Assembly: GCA_002317475.1 (NCBI GenBank)
Contig: DCIS01000133.1
Span: forward strand, 1-5,525
DNA length: 5,525 bases
From: Prevotellaceae bacterium UBA1720
Lineage (GTDB): Bacteria; Bacteroidota; Bacteroidia; Bacteroidales; Bacteroidaceae
Direction of reading: 5' to 3'
Below, piece after piece: positions 1-5,525 of the stretch; position 1 is the stretch's first letter; the number at the start of each line of letters is the position of its first letter. Under the pieces are notes generated by a model. That model saw nothing but the letters and a program-made list of their open reading frames with translations, made no database searches and was not told the origin of the DNA. The translations under genes were made by a program, and so were the position numbers.

Positions 1-224
1 AGTTGCTGGTAGGTGTCGAATGTTTTGCTGTAATGCTCGGCATTCTCCTTGGGGCTGGCCGAACCGAATGCTGTTCCTGTCCATCCGGTGGTGACATCAT
101 TATTGTCGAAGCGTGGGTTGACGATATAGGAATCCGTAACGTCAATCCAGTCCTCAGCATGCACGGCGCATGGTAGAATTAAGGTTGCAAAGAGGAGCAA
201 CGCATGTCTCATCTTGGTTTTCAT
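1..224 (-). CDS. Exported protein with N-terminal jelly-roll-like module (5' part only)
   Basis: An open frame of 74 complete codons reads leftwards from an ATG at 224-222 and leaves the window without a stop, so only the N-terminus is visible. Residues 1-23 form a signal peptide: basic start (MKTKMRH), hydrophobic core, and a likely signal peptidase I site after VHA. The mature part begins EDWIDVTDSYIVNPRFD, followed by a GWTG motif and TFDTYQQ. This matches in order the opening of the repeats in the neighbouring 1502-residue protein (TSKIVNPNFDD, GWTGD, TFDVYQD). The module resembles the galactose-binding-like or CBM-like beta-sandwich found at the front of many Bacteroidetes surface proteins; carbohydrate binding is inferred only. 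A second in-frame ATG at 212-210 is possible but would shorten the basic region. It has its own promoter-like box and lies downstream of a terminator, so it is probably transcribed separately. The function of the full protein cannot be told. Confidence 0.85.
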   Translation of the reverse strand, partial: MKTKMRHALLLFATLILPCAVHAEDWIDVTDSYIVNPRFDNNDVTTGWTGTAFGSASPKENAEHYSKTFDTYQQ

Positions 225-293
225 ATTCTCTCTTTTTGTTTTCTTTTTACCGATAAACTAAGTATTCTTGTTTTGTAATAGGCATATTTCGTG

Positions 294-301
294 CAAATAT
301 A
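294..301 (-). promoter_or_regulatory. Bacteroidetes-type -7 box for the left-edge gene
   Basis: Read on the minus strand this is TATATTTG, a full match to the Bacteroidetes sigma-ABfr -7 consensus TAnnTTTG. It lies about 70 bases before the ATG at 224, which would leave a leader of roughly 60 nt. No good TTTG box sits 19-20 bases upstream, so the -33 element is weak or absent. The leader ends in an A-rich and AGAGAG stretch next to the start codon, normal for this phylum, where strong Shine-Dalgarno sites are rare. Confidence 0.5.
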
Positions 302-376
302 CGAAAAAGTACTGATAGTATGCGCGCGCGTTGGCAAAAAAATGCCTTTATGCGAACGGGAACGAAGGTTATGAGC

Positions 377-410
377 AAAAAAAGCCCCAAAGCATCGTCG
401 CTTTGGGGCT
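377..410 (-). terminator. Intrinsic terminator of the large phosphatase gene
   Basis: A perfect 11-bp inverted repeat, AGCCCCAAAGC (383-393) and GCTTTGGGGCT (400-410), is separated by a 6-base loop. On the minus strand the stem is followed directly by a T tract (A377-A383 on the plus strand). It begins 60 bases after the stop codon of the large gene. There is no T tract on the plus-strand side, so it works for leftward transcription only. It should insulate the gene at the left edge from read-through. Confidence 0.93.
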
Positions 411-417
411 CATGTCG

Positions 418-440
418 CGTGGGATTTATCGAATCCCGTG
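418..440 (-). other. Second hairpin in the 3' untranslated region
   Basis: The segment contains GGGATT and AATCCC (421-426 and 432-437) around a 5-base loop. Two G-T wobbles and a C-G pair extend the stem to about 9 bp. It lies between the stop codon of the large gene and the strong terminator, with no T tract of its own. It could stabilise the 3' end of the mRNA or be incidental. Confidence 0.4.
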
Positions 441-469
441 CGGATTAGGGTTTATATGCAAAAGCTGTA

Positions 470-583
470 TTACTTTCGGATTATCTTCTTGGTGCTTCCA
501 TCCTTGTGTTGAATCAGATAGATGCCCGACTTGTTGTCGTCCATGTTGCTTGAAACCTTGGTGCCATTGATGGTGTAGATAGC
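470..583 (-). other. Type IX secretion C-terminal sorting domain
   Basis: This encodes the last 37 residues, A1466-K1502. It has the type A pattern: a beta strand (AIYTINGTKV), a short polar turn, SGIYLI, a DGS turn, and a basic end KKIIRK. Such tails direct proteins through the Por (type IX) system and are removed on export, usually with attachment to the cell surface. The rest of the machinery is not in this window. Confidence 0.82.
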
Positions 584-3500
584 CTGAATCTCATGGCTGT
601 TTTCACCGGGGATGACGTCCTGTATGGCGTCAACCACGGGAACCTCATTGAGCATCAGGTTGCGGAACTCCTCAACCTCCTCGGCAGTGATACCAACCTT
701 ATTCAGCCAGTAGTACTCGAACTTGTCGCGAAGTGTCTTTCCATCAAGTGCCTGGATGACGGCAATGCGCTCCTGAATAGAGCTTTTGTTGCGATTACCT
801 GCAGGAGCAGCAAACGAGGTAAACTCATAATCGTGATAGAGATCGTTCAGGGTGAAGCCCAGCAGACCCTCGAGCAGCACGGCAAAGAAACCGGTACGGT
901 CAGCACCGAATACGCAGTGGAAGTATACGCCACGACCCTCGCGAATATGCCCCAAAAGGAAGCGGAACTCTTCCTTCAAGCGTGCCTGAGTGGCTGTCTC
1001 GCTCAAGTTGGCTGCGGTATAGTCGTTGGCACCGGCGAAGTAGTAGGTGTCGCCCTTGGTGAAGCCAAAACCTGACTTGCCAGTCTCGCGGTCCTGATCG
1101 TATGAGTCGTTATAGCGGAGGTCAATCTCAGCACCGATACCCAGGCTCTTGAGGGTCTCTACATCCTTCTGGTAGGGAGCATGGAAACCGTTGACCTCGC
1201 CACCACGGTAGATGAGACCATACTTGGTGGTGCGGCCATCCTGCATCTTCCATCCACCGAAGTCACGTATGTTGTAGACGCTGGGTGCATAGACCATACG
1301 CAGAGGACCTTCTGTGGTGAACTGTCCCTTTGAAACAACCTCCGTGCCTTGAACAACCTCGTAGTAATAGGTGTTGCCAGGGATGAGGTTGGGGATGTAG
1401 CAAACGGTGGCTGCATTGATGACATCAAGTGTCTTGGCTTCGCTCATATCCTCGTTGGTGCTGAACTTCACCACTGCACCTTCTGCCTTGCTGGCAGGAA
1501 CGGGAATACCTACGGAATGAGCCAAGTCACGACGGGCGGGAGAGGGTTGGTTGTAAGTTGAGATGACAGACGAACTGCTCTGTGAGTATTTTGCGCTCAG
1601 GAAACGGCGAACCTGATGGTTTTCCAGATTGGCGTTGAACTCCATGTTGTTAAGGTCAACGTAGATATACTTCTTGAACAAGCCTGCGGTGCGTGCAGTA
1701 CCAGTGAGGTCTGTGTTGGTCCAGGTACAGTTCTTGAAATTGGGAGCGATGAGACCGCCATCCCAGATCAACTGACGGGTGTCTGCCTCGGCAGCACGGA
1801 TGACTGTCTGACCAACAACCAGGGTGTCAATCTCTGTTGTAGAGATTACATAGCAGGGAACGCCTGCACGAACATTCTCAACGGGATAGATTGTAGCGGT
1901 ACTGTTTCCGGCGATGTAGTTCAATGCACCAACCTCATAAACAGCCTTGAACAGAGAGCCGGGGATGTCGCATGGAGCAGAGAAAGGAGTGAGGGTCTCG
2001 GCCTTGATGGTCTTGACAATCTTTACGTCTGCTGGTGTGTCGTCCTTGACGGTATAGTTCTTGCTACTGAGTACGACAGGATTCAGGTTGCCATAGTAAA
2101 GACGGAAGTTGTCCACAACGGCCCAGTTGTCTGTGCGGTCGGTTTCTTCAAGGTTTACACCTAAGGTGATGTCGCCGTCCTCAGCAACCTCCACCTCGAT
2201 ATAGTTCCAGTAGTTACCGGGCTTGAATACGTCCTGTACCTTGGACATCAGGTGGGGGAATCCGTCGCCTGAGATGGTGGCACCTACGTCCTCCGTACGA
2301 GAGATATTGGCAGAAGCCAGGCTGCTACGACCATCCTCGAAGAGACTCTTTACAGTCTTCTTGCTGTTGTTCAGGAAGAGATTGAGCTTGTCAATGCGAT
2401 TGCCGTGCTCAAACTCGTAAAGACCTTCCTTCCAACCGCTCTGGCGGTAGAAACCTTGTACTTTCAAGGTATACTTACCAGCGGGCATATTCTCCAATAC
2501 CTGCGAGAGACTTGCGCTGTTTTGTGCGTTAGCCAACTGTGCCACACCTGTGCTGTTCCATGCAAAAGGCTTGGTTGTGTTCCAACCTTCAAGGTCTTCG
2601 TTAAAGGTGGAATTGGCAATCAGAGAAGTCAGATCGAACTGTCCGCTTTCGGTTTGGCCGTTCTTCAGAAGAGAAGCCAATGCGTTGGCAATCTCATTCT
2701 TAATCTTTGTCAGTTCTTCCACGCTGAGATTCTCTGCCTTCAGTGCTTCTGCGGCAGTGTTGTATGCCTCGTCAAAGGCAGTATGGTCCACGGCCTGTGC
2801 AGCAACCTTGTTGCAGTTGGTCAGGTACGCCATGACATCTGCTGCTGTCAGGGTCTCCTGCTCCTCCTCGGGAAGGGCGGTGGCGGTAGATACGTATGTC
2901 AGACGGAAGTTGTCATATCCAACGTAGGGCTTGCCCGATGTGGCTTCCTGACGAATACCGATGCGCAACTTACCGTCAGTAACGATACAGAGCAACTCGT
3001 TCTCGTACATACCCTGGTTGAATGCCTTGGCGGCATCACTTGAACTGTTGGGGATATACTTGCCGGTCTCAAATTCTGCGCCCCAGGCGTCGGTCGTACC
3101 ATACTCCTCGGTAATCAGTTTGACGAGGGTCTCACTGTTGTTGGCATAGATGAACGACTCGTTATTCAGAGTCTGACCTTCGCTCACAGCAGTCTTCAGA
3201 TCGGTGTGGTCCATAGGACGGGTGAAGGCCTGTACCTGCAGTTTATAGGTTCCGTTGGGCAGGTCCTTGATGTCCTGATAAACATCGAATGTGCCACCAT
3301 AGGCGGTGATGAGGGGGTTGGTAGAGGTAGCCTTGACAGCACCCGTACCGAAGTCGCCTTCCCAACCATTCTTGCCGTCATCAAACTTGGGATTGGCAAT
3401 CTTCGATGTCATATCCAGACTGCCGCAGAATGAAAGGCGGAAGTTGTCGAAACCTGCGTATGTGGTACCCAGTTCGCTCTCGTTCTTGATACCGATGGTC

Positions 3501-4978
3501 AGTTTGCCGTCCTCCTTGACAATGCAGTACAGTTCGTTCTCATAGAGACCTGCACTGAAGGCAACCGAAAAGGCCTTGGAATCGTTGGGAATATAAACAT
3601 TTGCACCATCCTTCTCGAAGGTGCTCCATGAGCCTGTAGAACTACTCTCGGTCAAGTAGTCCTCGACGATCAGACGTACCAACTTCTCTTCTCCATTTGC
3701 ATAGATAGAGGTCAGATTCTCCACTGCCTCGCCATTGTTGTATGCTGACCAGGTGTCGCTATTGCTCAGGGGACGACTGAATGCCTGTACCTGGAGCTTG
3801 TAGATACCTGACTCAAGGCCTTCGATAGTCTGATAGACATTGAAACCTGCACCGTAGCTGGTAATCAGATAGTTGTCGGCAGTGCCCTTCTTGGCACCTG
3901 CACCGAAATCGCCTTCCCAACCAGTGGTTCCTTCATTGAACTGTGGATTCTTGATGAGGCCTGTCTTGTCGTTGCTTGTGGCGATGTCCAGTCTGCGAGC
4001 AGCATCCAGGGCTTCTTCGATGGTTGCAACCTGTGCCGAACCGTCACCGGTCATGGTGGCGTCATTGTATGCCTTGACAATACTCTCCACGGCAGCATTG
4101 TACTGCGCACGTGCTGCTTCGCTCAGCTGAGTCTTATCTGCCTTCTCAAGTGCTTCTTTCACGGCTTTGTATGCCTGAATGCTAACCTTGGCATCAGCAA
4201 TGGCCTGGCCTAATGCGTTGTAGGTCTCAACGGTGGCATCTGCCTTGAATGCTTCCAGTGCAGCGCTGAGTGCCTTGCTGACCTCTGCATTCATGGTTCC
4301 TTCGGGAACAGAAGCAAGGATTTCAGTCTTTTGCTCTTCCGTGATGCCGGTCAGTTCTCCTAAGTAGATCAAACGGAAATTGTCGTAACCTACGTAGGTG
4401 GTACCGTTGGTTGATTCCTGACGGATACCAATGCGGACGCTTCCGTTGTTGATTACGAATTCAAGTTCGTTCTCATACATACCGGCATTAAAAGCATTGG
4501 CGGCTTGTGTAGAGTTGTTGGGAATGCGCTTGCCGTCCTCAATCTCATCTCCGCAATTACTGTCGGTGCTGGTCTCATCAGTGATGAGCTTTACCAGTGT
4601 CTTTGTGTCGTTGGCATAGAGGTAGGTCTGATTGTTCAGTGTTTCTCCATTTGCTATGGCCGTCTTCAGGTTATTGTGCGTCATAGGACGGGTGAATGCC
4701 TGAGCCTTCAGGAGATAGCGGCCATTAGGCAGTCCTGAAATGTCCTGGTAAACATCAAAGGTGGAGTTGTTGGATGTGATAAGTGGGTTGACAGAGGTGG
4801 CCTTCAGGTCACCATTTCCCCAGTCGCCGGTCCATCCGTTTTTGCCATCGTCAAAATTAGGATTGACGATTTTGCTTGTCATGTCGGTCTGCTCGTCTGC
4901 TGGAGCTGCTGCAAGAAATGCCCAACTGAGACTGGCCAGCGTGAGCGATGCAAGAAATAGGGATAATTTTTTGTTCAT
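470..4978 (-). CDS. Secreted multidomain tyrosine-phosphatase-family protein with four jelly-roll-like repeats and T9SS sorting tail
   Basis: 1502 residues, complete. The start at 4978 is chosen because residues 1-27 form a signal peptide (MNKK, hydrophobic core, cleavage near AAA-PADE) and a TAATTTTG promoter box lies just upstream. Domains in order: related beta-sandwich repeats at about 33-206, 340-519, 523-696 and 783-963; alanine-rich helical spacers at about 212-338 (FIVAR-like) and 702-778; an unassigned beta-rich region at 964-1157; a fibronectin III-like segment at 1158-1223 ending GQFTTEGPLRM; a catalytic domain at about 1230-1440; and a type A Por sorting tail at 1466-1502 (SGIYLI, then KKIIRK). 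The catalytic domain has NIRDFGG (N1236, R1238, D1239), DLR (D1286-R1288) and the P-loop HCVFGADRTG with nucleophile C1355 and R1361. This is the Y_phosphatase3 / PtpB / LipA type, so phosphomonoester hydrolysis outside the inner membrane is expected. The substrate (phosphoprotein, phosphoinositide or other) cannot be told. Glycan binding by the repeats is inference. Confidence 0.92.
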   Translation of the reverse strand: MNKKLSLFLASLTLASLSWAFLAAAPADEQTDMTSKIVNPNFDDGKNGWTGDWGNGDLKATSVNPLITSNNSTFDVYQDISGLPNGRYLLKAQAFTRPMTHNNLKTAIANGETLNNQTYLYANDTKTLVKLITDETSTDSNCGDEIEDGKRIPNNSTQAANAFNAGMYENELEFVINNGSVRIGIRQESTNGTTYVGYDNFRLIYLGELTGITEEQKTEILASVPEGTMNAEVSKALSAALEAFKADATVETYNALGQAIADAKVSIQAYKAVKEALEKADKTQLSEAARAQYNAAVESIVKAYNDATMTGDGSAQVATIEEALDAARRLDIATSNDKTGLIKNPQFNEGTTGWEGDFGAGAKKGTADNYLITSYGAGFNVYQTIEGLESGIYKLQVQAFSRPLSNSDTWSAYNNGEAVENLTSIYANGEEKLVRLIVEDYLTESSSTGSWSTFEKDGANVYIPNDSKAFSVAFSAGLYENELYCIVKEDGKLTIGIKNESELGTTYAGFDNFRLSFCGSLDMTSKIANPKFDDGKNGWEGDFGTGAVKATSTNPLITAYGGTFDVYQDIKDLPNGTYKLQVQAFTRPMDHTDLKTAVSEGQTLNNESFIYANNSETLVKLITEEYGTTDAWGAEFETGKYIPNSSSDAAKAFNQGMYENELLCIVTDGKLRIGIRQEATSGKPYVGYDNFRLTYVSTATALPEEEQETLTAADVMAYLTNCNKVAAQAVDHTAFDEAYNTAAEALKAENLSVEELTKIKNEIANALASLLKNGQTESGQFDLTSLIANSTFNEDLEGWNTTKPFAWNSTGVAQLANAQNSASLSQVLENMPAGKYTLKVQGFYRQSGWKEGLYEFEHGNRIDKLNLFLNNSKKTVKSLFEDGRSSLASANISRTEDVGATISGDGFPHLMSKVQDVFKPGNYWNYIEVEVAEDGDITLGVNLEETDRTDNWAVVDNFRLYYGNLNPVVLSSKNYTVKDDTPADVKIVKTIKAETLTPFSAPCDIPGSLFKAVYEVGALNYIAGNSTATIYPVENVRAGVPCYVISTTEIDTLVVGQTVIRAAEADTRQLIWDGGLIAPNFKNCTWTNTDLTGTARTAGLFKKYIYVDLNNMEFNANLENHQVRRFLSAKYSQSSSSVISTYNQPSPARRDLAHSVGIPVPASKAEGAVVKFSTNEDMSEAKTLDVINAATVCYIPNLIPGNTYYYEVVQGTEVVSKGQFTTEGPLRMVYAPSVYNIRDFGGWKMQDGRTTKYGLIYRGGEVNGFHAPYQKDVETLKSLGIGAEIDLRYNDSYDQDRETGKSGFGFTKGDTYYFAGANDYTAANLSETATQARLKEEFRFLLGHIREGRGVYFHCVFGADRTGFFAVLLEGLLGFTLNDLYHDYEFTSFAAPAGNRNKSSIQERIAVIQALDGKTLRDKFEYYWLNKVGITAEEVEEFRNLMLNEVPVVDAIQDVIPGENSHEIQAIYTINGTKVSSNMDDNKSGIYLIQHKDGSTKKIIRK
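659..1291 (-). other. Catalytic domain: PTP superfamily, Y_phosphatase3-like
   Basis: This segment encodes residues about 1230-1440 of the large protein. It opens with VYNIRDFGG and a YGLIYRGGE motif, the usual entry of PtpB/LipA-like phosphatases. IDLRYND follows in the middle, then the CX5R loop (H1354, C1355, D1360, R1361, T1362). The Asp before the catalytic Arg is typical of this branch. The usual Lys before that Asp is Ala (A1359). D1286 lies in the DLR motif and is a candidate general acid only by family analogy. All expected P-loop catalytic residues are present, so the enzyme should be active. Confidence 0.88.
2090..2632 (-). repeat. Coding repeat R4 (divergent jelly-roll-like module)
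   Basis: Residues about 783-963. It keeps the frame of the family: LTSLIANSTF, GWN, SLSQVLENMPAGKY, LKVQGFYR, LFLNNS, then IEVEVAEDGDITLG and VVDNFRLYY. It has lost the GMYENEL and IPN landmarks and gained a different middle section. It is the most divergent repeat and the nearest to the catalytic half, so it may have a different ligand or a structural role. Confidence 0.75.
2891..3412 (-). repeat. Coding repeat R3 (jelly-roll-like module)
   Basis: Residues about 523-696. It is nearly a copy of R1, with MTSKIANPKFDD, TFDVYQDI, QAFTRPM, IYANNS, GMYENEL, IGIRQE and YVGYDNFRL. At the DNA level a 15-base block, CATAGGACGGGTGAA on the plus strand, is identical in R3 (3212-3226) and R1 (4682-4696). 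The offset of 1470 bases is the same as the repeat offset. Confidence 0.85.
3422..3961 (-). repeat. Coding repeat R2 (jelly-roll-like module)
   Basis: Residues about 340-519. It shares the landmarks of R1 in order: LIKNPQF, GWEGDFG, FNVYQTI, YKLQVQAFSRP, IYANGE, GLYENEL, IGIKNE and YAGFDNFRL. It is slightly longer than R1 because of an insertion before VYIPN. It joins R3 through only a few residues (GSLD), so R2 and R3 form a tandem pair. Confidence 0.85.
4361..4882 (-). repeat. Coding repeat R1 (jelly-roll-like module)
   Basis: Residues about 33-206. It opens MTSKIVNPNFDD, has GWTGD, TFDVYQDI, LPNGRY, QAFTRPM, LYAND, GMYENEL and IGIRQE, and closes YVGYDNFRL. Over 173 aligned residues without a gap it matches R3 at 112 by hand count, much closer than its match to R2 or R4. 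It is the first domain of the mature protein. Confidence 0.85.
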
Positions 4979-5009
4979 GGTTTAAGTGTTTTGTGGGTTA
5001 TGTAGATTG

Positions 5010-5041
5010 CAAAATTAACAAAAATAAAGAAAATCAGCAAG
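5010..5041 (-). promoter_or_regulatory. Promoter of the large phosphatase gene
   Basis: On the minus strand TAATTTTG (5017-5010) fits the Bacteroidetes -7 consensus TAnnTTTG. Upstream at a 19-base spacing is CTTGC (5041-5037), four of five with a TTTGC-type -33 box. Transcription would start near 5002, giving a leader of about 25 nt with no Shine-Dalgarno site, which is normal in this phylum. Confidence 0.6.
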
Positions 5042-5074
5042 AGAAGTGAGGAAATATTCGTGTTATAAATAAAA

Positions 5075-5106
5075 TATTAGGTGCGTATTTACGGGATATC
5101 CTAATA
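5075..5106. repeat. Short inverted repeat upstream of mazG
   Basis: TATTAGG (5075-5081) and CCTAATA (5100-5106) are perfect inverted half-sites 18 bases apart. The centre-to-centre distance is 25 bases. The right half ends just before the mazG -7 box, and the pair covers where the -33 element should be. This is an operator-like position, but the half-sites are short and AT-rich, so chance is quite possible. Confidence 0.3.
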
Positions 5107-5113
5107 AATTGTG

Positions 5114-5121
5114 TAATTTTG
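5114..5121 (+). promoter_or_regulatory. Bacteroidetes-type -7 box of mazG
   Basis: TAATTTTG is a full match to TAnnTTTG, 33 bases before the mazG ATG. Transcription would start near 5128. No clear TTTG lies 19 bases upstream; TTTA at 5088-5091 is the nearest candidate, with a longer spacing. The same octamer serves the divergent phosphatase gene. Confidence 0.5.
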
Positions 5122-5154
5122 TCATGAGATTAATGACCTCCATAATTTAGGTTT

Positions 5155-5525
5155 ATGCATACAAGAGAAGAAAAGATGGCGGCGTTTGGCCGATTGCTGG
5201 ACGTCATGGATACGTTGCGTGAGAAGTGTCCCTGGGACAAAAAACAGACGTACGAGAGCCTGCGTCCCAATACGATAGAGGAGACTTTTGAATTGTGCGA
5301 CGCTTTGATCAAAAATGATGAGAAGAATATCTGCAAGGAGCTGGGAGACGTACTGCTTCATGTGGTTTTCTATGCGAAGATCGGTAGCGAGAATGGGAAT
5401 TACGACATCGCAGATGTTTGTAACCAGTTGTGTGACAAACTGATCTTCCGCCATCCTCATGTCTATGGTGATGAGGTGGCAAAGAATGCCGGAGAGGTTT
5501 CGCAGTTGTGGGAAAAAGTAAAGCA
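5155..5525 (+). CDS. mazG: Nucleoside triphosphate pyrophosphohydrolase MazG (5' part only)
   Basis: 123 complete codons from the ATG at 5155, open to the right edge; the full protein is usually about 260 residues. MazG hydrolyses NTPs and dNTPs to monophosphate plus pyrophosphate, cleaning the nucleotide pool in the cytoplasm. The family marks are all here: CPWDKKQT (residues 25-32), SLRPNTIEE, the metal-binding EExxE (E42, E43, E46), then ExxD (E62, D65) within KELGD, and IFRHPHVYGD (97-106). The start MHTREEK is the form I recall from Bacteroides and Prevotella homologues. An in-frame ATG at 5176 follows a purine-rich stretch but would remove that conserved start. It is divergent from the phosphatase gene with 176 bases between the two starts. 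No sign of damage is seen in the visible part. Confidence 0.95.
   Translation, partial: MHTREEKMAAFGRLLDVMDTLREKCPWDKKQTYESLRPNTIEETFELCDALIKNDEKNICKELGDVLLHVVFYAKIGSENGNYDIADVCNQLCDKLIFRHPHVYGDEVAKNAGEVSQLWEKVK

Noticed and set aside
154..175. Possible lipoprotein signal (ILPC) in the left-edge protein
   Set aside because: Pro just before Cys does not fit a lipobox, and a normal signal peptidase I site (VHA) follows directly.
322..346. GCGCGCGCG tract and small GGCA-A6-TGCC hairpin upstream of the left-edge gene promoter
   Set aside because: Both are very short and have no clear position relative to a -33 box. They may be chance.
418..440. tRNA T-arm-like sequence (GGGATTCGATAAATCCC on the minus strand), possible tRNA remnant or attachment site
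   Set aside because: The loop does not place TTC at the required positions, no acceptor or anticodon arm can be drawn around it, and there is no CCA or integrase nearby.
331..570. Plus-strand frame of 79 codons across the terminator
   Set aside because: It runs through the terminator hairpin and the 3' end of the large gene, and its product is Cys-rich with no recognisable pattern.
593..3043. Long open frames on the plus strand opposite the large gene (for example 593-1075, 1616-2164, 2405-3043)
   Set aside because: They lie wholly antisense to a coherent domain protein, have no promoter or start signals, and their translations are low-complexity, Cys- and Val-rich text with no recognisable domains.
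5122..5460. Minus-strand frames opposite mazG
   Set aside because: They are shadows of the conserved mazG frame on the plus strand, which has all family motifs.

Overview
The window looks like chromosomal DNA from a Bacteroidales bacterium, most likely Prevotella or a close relative. Three things point there: a Por-type C-terminal sorting tail on a very large exported protein, promoter boxes of the Bacteroidetes form TAnnTTTG, and a MazG N-terminus of the Bacteroides/Prevotella type. This assignment is recalled family knowledge plus motif reading; no search was run.

Layout. Positions 1-224 (minus strand) hold the 5' end of an exported protein that runs off the left edge. Positions 225-469 are non-coding: the promoter and leader of that gene, then the 3' untranslated region and intrinsic terminator of the next gene. 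Positions 470-4978 (minus strand) are one 1502-residue exported protein. Its order is signal peptide, jelly-roll-like repeat 1, helical spacer, repeats 2 and 3 back to back, helical spacer, repeat 4, an unassigned beta-rich region, a fibronectin III-like segment, a tyrosine-phosphatase-type catalytic domain with an HCxxGxDRTG P-loop, and a type IX secretion sorting tail. Positions 4979-5154 form a divergent, AT-rich promoter region. Positions 5155-5525 (plus strand) are the 5' part of mazG, which runs off the right edge.

How the genes relate. The two minus-strand genes are separated by a strong terminator, and the downstream one has its own promoter-like box, so they are probably separate transcripts. 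Both mature proteins begin with the same kind of module, so they look like members of one exported or surface protein family. mazG is a housekeeping nucleotide-pool gene transcribed away from them and is probably not functionally linked. The most interesting object is the large protein: a predicted extracellular phosphatase carried on a multi-repeat, binding-type scaffold with no assigned substrate.
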